Source of the DNA: EB88 sp965199135
GTDB lineage: Bacteria > Acidobacteriota > Terriglobia > Terriglobales > Acidobacteriaceae
DNA: 64,000 bases
Assembly (NCBI GenBank): GCA_965199135.1
Contig: OZ240685.1
Coordinates: 372,001-436,000, forward strand
Direction: 5' to 3'
The notes under the pieces were generated by a model that saw only the letters and a program-made list of their open reading frames with translations, was not told where the DNA came from and searched no databases. Every line of letters begins with the position of its first letter. The stretch's first letter is position 1. A program made the translations under genes and the position numbers. Of this stretch, positions 24,039-32,909 are shown one piece after another.

Positions 24039-25733
24039 ATGCATGCAGCCCGCCCCCTCTTCGCCGCAGCCCTGCTCCTGTGTACCCCGGCTGTACTGGT
24101 CTCTGCCCAGACCCCGATCGCGCAACCGTCCGCGAAAGCGAACGCGCAGCTACCCGAGCAGCCCAGGGTGCCCAAGCCTCCCGCGTTGATCGACCCTGCC
24201 GGACCGGCAGTCTCGCTCCAGTCAAGCGAGGCCCTCTTCGACGTTGCCGTCGCGCTCAACACCTGCGGCTACGACGCGGGTCTCGCAGAGTCCGACCCGA
24301 TTCGCCAGCAGGTACGCACCGCCGTCAACCAGGCCGCGCAGAGCTCAGAGGCCGCGCGTGCTGCACGGGATCAGCTGTGCACCTTTATCAATCAGCACCG
24401 CCTGTATGAAGGTGCCCGCGACCTGGCCCAGTATGTCTCGCTCGCGCTCTACCTCACGCCGCCGCCCGAGCTGGCTCCCTCGGTCGCGCAGGATGAAATG
24501 CCGCCGGATGCCACGCAGGTCGTGGACATCCTGCCCATCCTGCACAAGTTTGCCGACGCCGTCGACCTGCACCTGATCTACCTGCGCTTCCACCCGGAGT
24601 ACGAGGCCGAGATCACCACGCTCCATGACCCCCTGACGCGCATGATCCTCAACACCAACATCTACCTCAAGGAGCCGCTCAGCACCTACAACGGGTCGCG
24701 CTTCCTGGTGGTGCTCGAACCAATGCTCGACCCAGGCCAGACCAACGCCCGCGTCTACGGCTCGGACTACGTGGTTGTCGCTTCGCCGGTCCGGGGCACG
24801 ATCAACATGCATGACGTGCGCCACACCTACCTCCACTACGTCATTGAGCCCTTGCTCTACGCACGCGCCAGCTCGCTCGACCGCATGCTGCCGCTGCTCA
24901 AGACCGTGCGCGATGCTCCCCTGGAGTACCAGTACCGCGCCGACATCACCTCGCTGGTGATCGAGTGCATGATCCGCGCTGTGGAGGCCCGCACCCTCGA
25001 TACAGGCGTTGCCATCTACACGGTTCCGGCTGACGCTTCACGCGCCGACCTGCCCCGCCTCCAGCACCAGCATGACGTCTCGGTGCAGCAGTCCGAAGCC
25101 GTGCGGCAGAAGGCTGTGAACACGGCCATGTCGGAGGGCTACGTGCTGACCCAGTACTTCTTCACCCAGCTCGGCACCTTTGAGCGCAACCCGGAGAGCC
25201 TCAAGGAGGCGATCGGTCCCATGGTCTACGGCATGGACGTCGACGCCGAGGTGCACCGCGCCAAGCAGATCACGTTTGTGGAGCAGGCGCCCACCGACGT
25301 CATCCGCAGCCCGGTCAGCAATCGCGGCCTCGACCAGGCCGAGGGCCGGTTGAAAGCGGGCGATGCCGAGGGAGCAAGCAAGCTTGCCATGCAGGCCATC
25401 AAGGACCACACCGCGGACCCGGGTCGGGCGGACTTTCTCCTCGCGCTGACCTGGCTGATGAAGGGCGACATGGAGTCTGCCACCAACGACTTCAAGGAGA
25501 CGATCCGCCTCTCGCAGGACCCTCGGCTGCTCGCCTGGTCGCATATCTATCTCGGTCGCATTGCGGATGTCGAGGAGGAGCGGCCTGACGCGCTTGCCCA
25601 GTACAAAACCGCAATGACCGTCCGCGATGGGCAACAGGATACGCTTGAGGCAGCGCAGAAGGGCCTCGACCAGCCGTACACGCTGCCACATGCCACTTCG
25701 GGAATCGACAGCAGCGGAAGCAAACCGCAGTAA
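24039..25733 (+). CDS. Exported protein with TPR-like C-terminus
   Basis: 564 aa; ATG at 24039 is preferred to an in-frame TTG 12 bases earlier. Signal peptide (HAARPLFAAALLLCTPAVLVSAQ), then a long region without a recognised domain, and TPR-like helical pairs at about 430-550 (EGRLKAGDAEGASKLAMQAI, ALTWLMKGDMESATNDFKET, LLAWSHIYLGRIADVEEERP). Periplasmic protein-protein contact is likely, but no function can be given. It precedes rnc, with 169 bp between them. Confidence 0.75.
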   Translation: MHAARPLFAAALLLCTPAVLVSAQTPIAQPSAKANAQLPEQPRVPKPPALIDPAGPAVSLQSSEALFDVAVALNTCGYDAGLAESDPIRQQVRTAVNQAAQSSEAARAARDQLCTFINQHRLYEGARDLAQYVSLALYLTPPPELAPSVAQDEMPPDATQVVDILPILHKFADAVDLHLIYLRFHPEYEAEITTLHDPLTRMILNTNIYLKEPLSTYNGSRFLVVLEPMLDPGQTNARVYGSDYVVVASPVRGTINMHDVRHTYLHYVIEPLLYARASSLDRMLPLLKTVRDAPLEYQYRADITSLVIECMIRAVEARTLDTGVAIYTVPADASRADLPRLQHQHDVSVQQSEAVRQKAVNTAMSEGYVLTQYFFTQLGTFERNPESLKEAIGPMVYGMDVDAEVHRAKQITFVEQAPTDVIRSPVSNRGLDQAEGRLKAGDAEGASKLAMQAIKDHTADPGRADFLLALTWLMKGDMESATNDFKETIRLSQDPRLLAWSHIYLGRIADVEEERPDALAQYKTAMTVRDGQQDTLEAAQKGLDQPYTLPHATSGIDSSGSKPQ

Positions 25734-25902
25734 CCCTGGCGGCACCGCCGGATCAAAAATCGCCAGCGCGCCTTCCTCTACAGTAGGAGTGAGCAGTCCA
25801 AGCCAGCAGGGAAGCGACGAGAAGCGCCTTGTCCCCCGAGTGGGCGCATCTGAACGACAGACGGCGCTTTCCCGCGATCTCGTAGAGGATAGGTATTCTC
25901 GA

Positions 25903-26724
25903 GTGCCGGAACATGCCAGCAAGGACAAGGACATCATCCTCGGAGCACTGGAAGTGGAGCTGGGCTACGAGTTTCGAGAGCCGGCATTGCTCGACCAGGC
26001 GCTGACCCACAGCTCCCTGCGTCACGAGCAGCAGCTCGCCTCCCAGGCAAACGTTGCGAAAGCCACAACAAGCGCCCATGTTTCCGGCGACAATGAACGT
26101 CTTGAATTTCTGGGGGACGCTATCGTGGGCATGCTGGTCGCCGATTCCCTGTACCGCCGCTTCCCGGATCTTCGTGAAGGCGAGCTCACACGCATCCGTG
26201 CCGCGCTTGTGAGCCGCAAGCACCTGGGCGAGGTGGGGGCCACGCTGAACCTGGGTCGCTGGCTGCGCATGGGCCGTGCCGAGGAGAAGAATGGCGGCCG
26301 CAGGAAGTCTGTCCTGCTCGCAAACTGCGTGGAGGCCATCACGGCCGCACTCTATCTCGACAGTGGAAGCATGCAGGTCCCTCGCTCCTTCGTCGAGCGC
26401 GTGATCGTCGAGCCCGAGGCCGACGCGCTGCACCGGGAACTGCAGGCGAAACACGCCATTGGCGACTACAAATCAGCGCTCCAGGAGTTTCTGCAGGCCC
26501 GTGGCTTCGGCCAGCCCGAGTACACCGTGAAGGCCGAGTCCGGCCCGGACCACCGCAAGCGCTTCCTCGTCCAGGTGTCCACCGCGGCCACCGACCTCGA
26601 AGGCGAGCGCATCCTGGCCGAGGGCAGCGGCAGCACGAAGAAGAAAGCCGAGCAGGAGGCAGCGCTGCGCGCCTTTCGTCTGCTTGGCGGGGAAGCCGAA
26701 GAGCCGGCACGGGGAACCGCGTGA
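25903..26724 (+). CDS. rnc: Ribonuclease III
   Basis: 273-aa endonuclease that cuts double-stranded RNA, including the 30S rRNA precursor. Start GTG at 25903 with AGGATAGG upstream; the frame is open further back (GTG at 25840) but family similarity begins here. Nuclease motif NERLEFLGDAIVGML, preceded by LLDQALTHSS, and the catalytic-side NCVEAITAALYLD; the C-terminal dsRNA-binding domain runs from DYKSALQEFLQ to KKKAEQEAALRAF. An insert of about 15 residues (QASQANVAKATTSAHV region) lies before the signature. Its TGA overlaps the first signal peptidase start. Confidence 0.93.
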   Translation: MPEHASKDKDIILGALEVELGYEFREPALLDQALTHSSLRHEQQLASQANVAKATTSAHVSGDNERLEFLGDAIVGMLVADSLYRRFPDLREGELTRIRAALVSRKHLGEVGATLNLGRWLRMGRAEEKNGGRRKSVLLANCVEAITAALYLDSGSMQVPRSFVERVIVEPEADALHRELQAKHAIGDYKSALQEFLQARGFGQPEYTVKAESGPDHRKRFLVQVSTAATDLEGERILAEGSGSTKKKAEQEAALRAFRLLGGEAEEPARGTA

Positions 26725-27590
26725 TGCGTGTCGCCCTGACCCAGCGGGCGGTCGGCCGGACCGCCACCGAGACGGTTCTTGTGGAAACCATGGGAAGCGT
26801 GGAAACGGTGGACACCGTCGAGACGGTCACAGTCGTCGAGCCGCTCCAGGTCTACCCGCACCACCTGCTGCCGACAGTCGCCGACACGGTCCGCTCCCTG
26901 CTTGCGATGGTGGTGGTCGCGCTCTTCATCCTCACCTTCCTCGTGCAGCCCTTCCGGATTCCCTCGGAGTCCATGGAACGCACGCTGCTGGTCGGGGACT
27001 TCCTGCTGGTCAACAAGGTGATCTACTCACCAGGCGGCATCTTCCAGCGGCTCCTGCCCTACCGCGACCCCGAGCATGGCGATGTGGTGGTCTTCCGTTT
27101 TCCACTCGACCCGGAGGATTACGTGGTCAAACGCGTGATCGGTGTACCCGGCGACCGGATCCATCTCTCGGGCGGCGTCGTCTACCGCAATGGCACAGCG
27201 GTACGGGAGCCGTATGCGGTCTATGAAACCGCGTACCACGACCTCTTTCGCGACAATTTTCCTGCCGGTACGTACACCGATCCGGGCGTCGATACCCGCT
27301 GGTGGACCGCACTCCGCTCTGCCACCGAAAACGGCGATGTGGTCGTGCCCGCGGGCAGCTACTTCGTTATGGGTGACAACCGCAATCACAGCCGCGACAG
27401 CCGGTACTGGGGCTTTGTCCCGCGCAGCGCCATTCTGGGCCGTCCCTTCGTGATCTACTTCTCCCTGCGCGAACCCTCCGCGACAGATATGCCCGCGCTC
27501 CCGGATGATAAACTCGGACACGAAAACGACCCTGTGAACAGTGTCGTCGACTTTGCGCGCTGGGATCGCATGCTCCGGATCGTGCGCTGA
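26724..27590 (+). CDS. lepB: Signal peptidase I (first of two)
   Basis: 288-aa inner-membrane serine protease that removes signal peptides. ATG at 26724 shares a base with the rnc stop. One membrane helix (about 53-72), catalytic S83 in IPSESMERTLL, general base K136 in VVKRVIGVPGD, and GDNRNHSRDSRYWGFVP. The N-terminal 45 residues carry a Val-Glu-Thr-rich stretch (VETMGSVETVDTVETVTVVE) not typical of LepB; a start at 26790 would remove part of it. A paralogue follows 49 bp downstream. Confidence 0.93.
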   Translation: MRVALTQRAVGRTATETVLVETMGSVETVDTVETVTVVEPLQVYPHHLLPTVADTVRSLLAMVVVALFILTFLVQPFRIPSESMERTLLVGDFLLVNKVIYSPGGIFQRLLPYRDPEHGDVVVFRFPLDPEDYVVKRVIGVPGDRIHLSGGVVYRNGTAVREPYAVYETAYHDLFRDNFPAGTYTDPGVDTRWWTALRSATENGDVVVPAGSYFVMGDNRNHSRDSRYWGFVPRSAILGRPFVIYFSLREPSATDMPALPDDKLGHENDPVNSVVDFARWDRMLRIVR

Positions 27591-27639
27591 CCCAAGTGCT
27601 CGCTGCCAGGCGACTGAGTAAAGGACATCGACCGCGCCT

Positions 27640-28419
27640 ATGGCCACCACCCTCGAAGAGCAAGAAACACCGAGAGCTACCACAAGCACCGAGGAAACCC
27701 CGCTCGAGTTCGTCGCCTCCATCTGCGGCGTCCTGGTCTTCGGTCTTTTTATCCTGACCTTTGTCTTCCAGAACTTCTTGATCCCTTCAGGCTCGATGCT
27801 GAAGACCCTGCTGATCGGCGACCACGTCCTCGTTGATCGCATTACGCTTGCACCCAGGGCAGCCTGGGCGCCGTTTGTGCATTATCGCGACGTCCACCGC
27901 GGCGATATCGTGGTGTTTTACAAGCCGGGCGAGCCGGATTTGTTCCTGGTCAAGCGCGTGGTCGGCATTCCCGGAGACCACATCCACCTGCGCAATGGTG
28001 TCGTGTTCCTGAACGGCAAGGCCCAGGTCGAGCCAGAGACCGAAAAGACCAACGACCAGATCTACATGCCCTACCGGGATGACTTCCCCGCGGTTCCACC
28101 GTCGGAAGGCAGCGACGTGACGGCGACCTGGGCTGCGGAGCTTCCCACGCACATCCAGGGGGAAGACCTCGTGGTCCCGGCGGGCGACTACTTCTGCATG
28201 GGCGATAACCGTCCCTTGTCGCTCGATAGCCGCTATTGGGGCTTTGTGCCGCGCGCGAATATCGTGGGGCGGCCACTGTTCGTCTACTGGTCGTTCAAGA
28301 CCGCTGAAGAGCAGGGCAACAAGACCTCCGGCGCGGACCAGGTCGCCTGGTTCCTGCACATCGTGACGCACTTCTTCAGCGACACGCGCTGGGCTCGCAC
28401 CTTCCATAGGATCCAGTAG
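27640..28419 (+). CDS. lepB: Signal peptidase I (second of two)
   Basis: 259-aa paralogue of the preceding gene. Membrane helix at about 25-45, catalytic S52 in IPSGSMLKTLL, base K105 in LVKRVVGIPGD, then GDNRPLSLDSRYWGFVPR. Both catalytic residues are present, so both peptidases should be active. The insert between the two boxes and the C-terminus differ from the first copy, so they may cut different exported proteins. It ends one base before the AsmA-like gene begins. Confidence 0.93.
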   Translation: MATTLEEQETPRATTSTEETPLEFVASICGVLVFGLFILTFVFQNFLIPSGSMLKTLLIGDHVLVDRITLAPRAAWAPFVHYRDVHRGDIVVFYKPGEPDLFLVKRVVGIPGDHIHLRNGVVFLNGKAQVEPETEKTNDQIYMPYRDDFPAVPPSEGSDVTATWAAELPTHIQGEDLVVPAGDYFCMGDNRPLSLDSRYWGFVPRANIVGRPLFVYWSFKTAEEQGNKTSGADQVAWFLHIVTHFFSDTRWARTFHRIQ

Positions 28420-28420
28420 C

Positions 28421-30928
28421 GTGGACGATTCCCGATCGGCGCCGGCCCCCCTGGTACGGCGCCGGGCTCGCCGCGAGCCGATACTGCTCGTTGTTTGCAT
28501 CATCCTGCTTCTGCTCGCGACCATTCCGCCGCTCGTCAACCTGGGCCGCTACCAGCACCGCATCGCAGGCGCCATCAGCCGGTCGATTGGGCGCCCCGTA
28601 TCCATGAGTTCCATCTCGTTTCGGCTTCTTCCGTGGCCAGCGTTCCAGATCGAGAACCTCACCGTCGGGGAAGACCCCGCGTTTGGCGCGGAACCCTCGC
28701 TGCGTTCCCCCGAGGTGATCGTTGAGCCCCGCCTGTCCTCGCTCTGGCGTGGCCGCTTCGAGCTCGACCGGGTCGAGGTGACCGACGCCAGCGTCAACCT
28801 GGTGCGCAATGCCGAGGGTCGCTGGAATATCTCCTCCGTGCTCCTGCAGGCATCGCGCGTGCCGAATGCCCCGACGGCGCAGTCCCACCCGGGCACCGCG
28901 CCACGCTTTCCCTATATCGACGCAACGCACACCCGGATCAACTTCAAGCAGGGGCAGGAGAAGCTTCCGTATTCCCTGCTGGACGCAGACTTCTCGATGT
29001 ATCTCGCGCGTCCCGATGCCTGGCACATCCGGCTTCAGGGTCAGCCGTTGCGCACTGATATCGAGCTCTCGACGAGCGACACCGGCATCCTGCGCCTTGA
29101 GGGCGACCTTCATCGCGCATCCGAGCTGGGCACCATGCCGCTTTCGCTGCGGGGCGAGTGGAACCAGGCACCGCTCGGCCAGTTGAGCCGCCTCTTCCTG
29201 GGGCGGGATGCGGGATGGCGCGGGGAAATCGACGGCACCGTGCGCCTTGAGGGCGAGATCGACCACCTCGACGTGCAGACGCATGTGATTGTTGCGAACC
29301 TGCACCGCCAGGAGTTCAGCCCCGAGGAAGCTTTCCTCGTCGATGCCACCTGCCAGGGGTTTTACAGCCGCTCCGCCCCGGCACTGGACCACTTTGGCTG
29401 CCGCTGGCCGCTTGGCGATGGCGACCTTCGGCTTTCGCACGCGGCAGGAGCGCCGGGCCGCACCCTGACGCTCGATGTCGAGAAGGTCCAGGCCGGCTTT
29501 GTACCTCGGGTGCTCTCGCTGGTCCGGCCACATCCCGTCAGCCCCCGTCGCTTCTCCGGGGAGATGAACGGGTCGCTTACGTATGATCCGGCGGCTCGTG
29601 CCCTCACCGGCGCCGTGCACCTTCCCGTGCTCGGCATTGCAGGCGCAGCCGAGGGTCCCACGGCAGGGGACGAGCCGCTCGTTCTCCATGATGTCGAGCT
29701 TGCCGCCGCCGGCACGACACCCCTGCTGCTCCTGAGCGCTGCGCCGCTCCCCCTCGGGGTCGCCAATGCGCCGCTCCTGCTCTCCGCGGAGCTGATGTCG
29801 ACCGGGTATACGCTTCACGCGAGCGGCGGCGCGTTGCTTTCTGCGGCGCAGGCAGCCGCACCCGTGCTGCATCTTCCGGCTCTCCGGTCACTCTCCTCAA
29901 TGCCCGAGGCACCAGCGACGCTCGAGGTCGCGCTCACCAGCGCCGGGCCCTGGATCAACTCGGGTACCAGCGGCGATCCACTCGACCCCGCCAGCACCCG
30001 TACGCTCGGCACTGTCCATGTGGCAAATGCCCGGTGGGAGGTTCCCTGGCTCTCCACGCCGGTCACCCTGCCGTCGCTGGATGCGGGCCTTTCTGCAGTT
30101 GCGATTCGCTGGAGCACTCCCCTGGCCACCCTGGGCAATGCAGGCAGCCGGATCCGCTTGAGCGGCTCTGCGGACGTGCCGCTCCACTGTGAGGCCGAGA
30201 TGCCGTGCGAAGCGCACTTTGCGCTCAACGCCGCGGCACTTGATGCCGCGGCGATTGAGAGCGTGCTCGGCGGGGCATCCGAGTCACTGTTCGCTTCCCT
30301 GCTGAGCCGCTTCGATCCGACGCGGGTGCACCTGCCAGCGCTGGCTGGCACGGTCCATGCAGGGGTGCTCACGTTCGGCAAGCTCCCGGTGCGGGAGGCC
30401 TCGCTTGTGCTCAGCACGGCTGCCGACCCGCACCTTGGCCCGGTCGTGAACATCCAGAACCTGAGCGGCCAGACGCTGGGTGGAACGCTCGAGCTTCACG
30501 GCACCGCCTCGCTCGCGAGCGGCGCACCCCATTACATGCTGACCATCGCGGCCACCGGGATCAGCGCAGCGCAAGCAGCGGCGTTGTGGCACGAGAACTG
30601 GGGCGGCGGGACGCTCGGCGGGTCGGCTGACGTGTCGCTCGCCGGAACCACAACCGGCGATCTGCTTCACTCGGCCGAGGGGCCGTTCAGGGCCTCGTGG
30701 CAGAAGGGTAATCTCGCGCCCGCGCTGCCGCACTTCGCGGCCTGGGAGGCAGACGGGACGTTTGGCGCAAATGGCCTGACCCTTGCCCATGGCGCACTGC
30801 CCGGAACACCGGCGACCGTCTCGGGCACCATCGGCTGGGATCGCTCTCTCAATCTCGAGGTGACACCCTCCCCGGGGGCGCCGGCTGCATCGTTCAGCGG
30901 AACGCTCGCGGCGCCGGTGTCCCGGTAA
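28421..30928 (+). CDS. AsmA-like membrane-anchored protein
   Basis: 835 aa starting with GTG directly after the signal peptidase stop. A single N-terminal membrane helix (about 22-44, LVVCIILLLLATIPP) is followed by the AsmA N-terminal signature (SIGRPVSMSSISFRLLPWPAFQIENLTVGE, cited in part) and long beta-rich repeats to the C-terminus. The family bridges inner and outer membranes and is linked to lipid transport and outer-membrane assembly. Position after two signal peptidases suggests an envelope-biogenesis group. Convergent with the M1-like gene four bases away. Confidence 0.83.
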   Translation: MDDSRSAPAPLVRRRARREPILLVVCIILLLLATIPPLVNLGRYQHRIAGAISRSIGRPVSMSSISFRLLPWPAFQIENLTVGEDPAFGAEPSLRSPEVIVEPRLSSLWRGRFELDRVEVTDASVNLVRNAEGRWNISSVLLQASRVPNAPTAQSHPGTAPRFPYIDATHTRINFKQGQEKLPYSLLDADFSMYLARPDAWHIRLQGQPLRTDIELSTSDTGILRLEGDLHRASELGTMPLSLRGEWNQAPLGQLSRLFLGRDAGWRGEIDGTVRLEGEIDHLDVQTHVIVANLHRQEFSPEEAFLVDATCQGFYSRSAPALDHFGCRWPLGDGDLRLSHAAGAPGRTLTLDVEKVQAGFVPRVLSLVRPHPVSPRRFSGEMNGSLTYDPAARALTGAVHLPVLGIAGAAEGPTAGDEPLVLHDVELAAAGTTPLLLLSAAPLPLGVANAPLLLSAELMSTGYTLHASGGALLSAAQAAAPVLHLPALRSLSSMPEAPATLEVALTSAGPWINSGTSGDPLDPASTRTLGTVHVANARWEVPWLSTPVTLPSLDAGLSAVAIRWSTPLATLGNAGSRIRLSGSADVPLHCEAEMPCEAHFALNAAALDAAAIESVLGGASESLFASLLSRFDPTRVHLPALAGTVHAGVLTFGKLPVREASLVLSTAADPHLGPVVNIQNLSGQTLGGTLELHGTASLASGAPHYMLTIAATGISAAQAAALWHENWGGGTLGGSADVSLAGTTTGDLLHSAEGPFRASWQKGNLAPALPHFAAWEADGTFGANGLTLAHGALPGTPATVSGTIGWDRSLNLEVTPSPGAPAASFSGTLAAPVSR

Positions 30929-30932
30929 TCAG

Positions 30933-32909
30933 CTACTCGATCACCCGCTTGTGAACGCTGGCTTCGACCTCGGGCACACTGCCGTCATTCAGGTCTACCT
31001 GGGTTGGCTCGCCGAGGATCAGCAGCCGTCGCGACAGTGTTCCCCGTGCCGGTACCCGGACGAGCGCGGTGACGCTGCTCGTCGCGGACCGCACCGTGAG
31101 CGGCACCTCCGCTTCGGCGTAGCCGGTGTTCGCGACGGCCACGGACACCAGCCACTGGTCACTGTTGGTCCCGGTCTTGCTTGAAAATACGTTCGTGATG
31201 GCAAGGTCCGGCAGCCCACGATCGTGGTTGACCCAGTTCTCGAAGAAGGCATGGACCTGCTCCGGGGTGGGTGTGCGGTCGATCTCTGCGTCTGTGTCTC
31301 CGGGACCAGGCTTCGCGGGCGCAGGAAGGCTCCGCACCACGAGGTCCTCGAAATACGCAGGGGTGCTGTCGCGCAGGGGGTCATACGCCCGCAACGCTGC
31401 TGCCAGTGGCTTGGCGCCCACCAGCGATCGCAGCATCCACAAAACATAGGTGGCCTTGGTGCGGTAGTAGACAGGGTCCTGGGCCGAGTTCAGCGGCTCG
31501 CCATCCCCGGCAGCAGGTGAACCAGGCTCAGCAAGCGCAAGCGAGCCACGGCCGCTGCCCAGCTGCTCGATGGCTTTATCCCAGCCCTCGGTTCGCTCGG
31601 TCCACAGGACCGTCATCAGGCCGGCGACGCCCTCGGAGAGCCACGCCCTGTTGGAGCGGAAATACACGTGGGTGAGCGGGTGCACCAACTCGCCGGCCAG
31701 GTCGGAGGGACCGGCTGGATGCAGGCTGCAGAGAAGTGCCTCGCCGTCCTCTGCCGTGGCTGCTCCCTCGAGCGGCAGGTCCACCAGGAGCAGCGGCACG
31801 AGCGGAGCCGCACCGAACCAGTCGCGGAACAGGGGGTCGAGCAGGTTCGCACCAGAGGCGTAGGCAGCAGCAAGGGTGGCATGAGGAGCCGATGCCCCGA
31901 CGACGATCTCATCATTCGAGGCAGCGTTCACGCGTGCAGCCACGACGATCGAGGGCACGGCAAACCCGAGGGGCGTTGCGGAAAGCGTGATGTGCTCCAC
32001 GCCCGGGAAGTCAGCGGTTGGCAGGGACACCGGCGCAGGAACAGGGAGCGCAAGGCCGTCGATCACTGTCAGGTTCGGCGCGTCGCCGGTGTACTCGACG
32101 GTCAGGTCCATCGCGACCGCCGCAGCGCTGTTCCATTGTTTCTGCCGGCCAATCTCGCGAAACAGGGCATCGCCCTGCCCCAGGACCGCCGGCACGGAAG
32201 CGACCGGGTACCAGACGGTGTCGCCAAAGCCCCGCAAGCCGGTGAAGCCCCCACTGATGCGGTCCCAGTCTGACTGCGCAGCCGGCTCGGCCGGGGTGCC
32301 GATGCGATCAAGCCGCGTGCTCAGGGCCGAGATGGTGCCGGAGTACTCGACCGTGAGGTGCAGTGCGGCGCCCGGCGCAAGCGGTGCGGGAAGCGCGACA
32401 GCGGCCTCGGTAAGCGCGCCGGTATGGTCGGCGTCGCTCTCAATCGTGTGCGCTGCGAAGCGAAGCGCCTGCCCCCCGCTGCGGATGTGCTCAAAATGCA
32501 GGCTGGAGCCGACCTGGAGTGGCAGCGTGGCGAGCGGAGCCGTACCGCCATTCCGGAGTGTCAGCTGTGCCTCCACCTCGAGCGCGGAGTTCGCGGGCTG
32601 GAGGTGGATGGTGAAGTCATACGCGGTGAACTGCGGAGCCATCCGCATGGCGTCGGTCACCGAGGCAGCAAGTGCGGGCGGGGCGATCTCTGCCGCTGGC
32701 GGACCCTTCGGTGCGGCCGGGCTGCCTGTGGAGCGGGAGAAGATCACCTTGCCCTGTGGCTCTGGAGGAGGCGGGATCTGGGCCGCCGGGGGCGAAGCGG
32801 GCGCGAGTGGAGCCTCTGTTTGGGCGTACGCTGCCACGCCCGGGAGAGCCAGCAAGACCGCCAGCAGTACGCGAGAGCGGGCAGGAGCAGAGATCCGGTG
32901 GTGCGTCAG
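30933..32909 (-). CDS. Exported M1-like protein with degenerate zinc motif
   Basis: 658 aa if started at CTG 32909, which overlaps the rlmB stop as CTGA. The alternative TTG at 32855 would give only ten residues before the cleavage site (AYAQ), whereas the CTG start gives a complete signal peptide (basic n-region, VLLAVLLALPG core). Pro-rich linker, N-terminal beta domain with TLRNGGTAPLATL, then a gluzincin-like domain where the expected HExxH reads HPLTH (31668-31682) and AWLSEGVAG supplies the third ligand. The catalytic Glu is Pro, so peptidase activity is unlikely. C-terminal beta domain follows. Confidence 0.7.
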   Translation of the reverse strand: MTHHRISAPARSRVLLAVLLALPGVAAYAQTEAPLAPASPPAAQIPPPPEPQGKVIFSRSTGSPAAPKGPPAAEIAPPALAASVTDAMRMAPQFTAYDFTIHLQPANSALEVEAQLTLRNGGTAPLATLPLQVGSSLHFEHIRSGGQALRFAAHTIESDADHTGALTEAAVALPAPLAPGAALHLTVEYSGTISALSTRLDRIGTPAEPAAQSDWDRISGGFTGLRGFGDTVWYPVASVPAVLGQGDALFREIGRQKQWNSAAAVAMDLTVEYTGDAPNLTVIDGLALPVPAPVSLPTADFPGVEHITLSATPLGFAVPSIVVAARVNAASNDEIVVGASAPHATLAAAYASGANLLDPLFRDWFGAAPLVPLLLVDLPLEGAATAEDGEALLCSLHPAGPSDLAGELVHPLTHVYFRSNRAWLSEGVAGLMTVLWTERTEGWDKAIEQLGSGRGSLALAEPGSPAAGDGEPLNSAQDPVYYRTKATYVLWMLRSLVGAKPLAAALRAYDPLRDSTPAYFEDLVVRSLPAPAKPGPGDTDAEIDRTPTPEQVHAFFENWVNHDRGLPDLAITNVFSSKTGTNSDQWLVSVAVANTGYAEAEVPLTVRSATSSVTALVRVPARGTLSRRLLILGEPTQVDLNDGSVPEVEASVHKRVIE

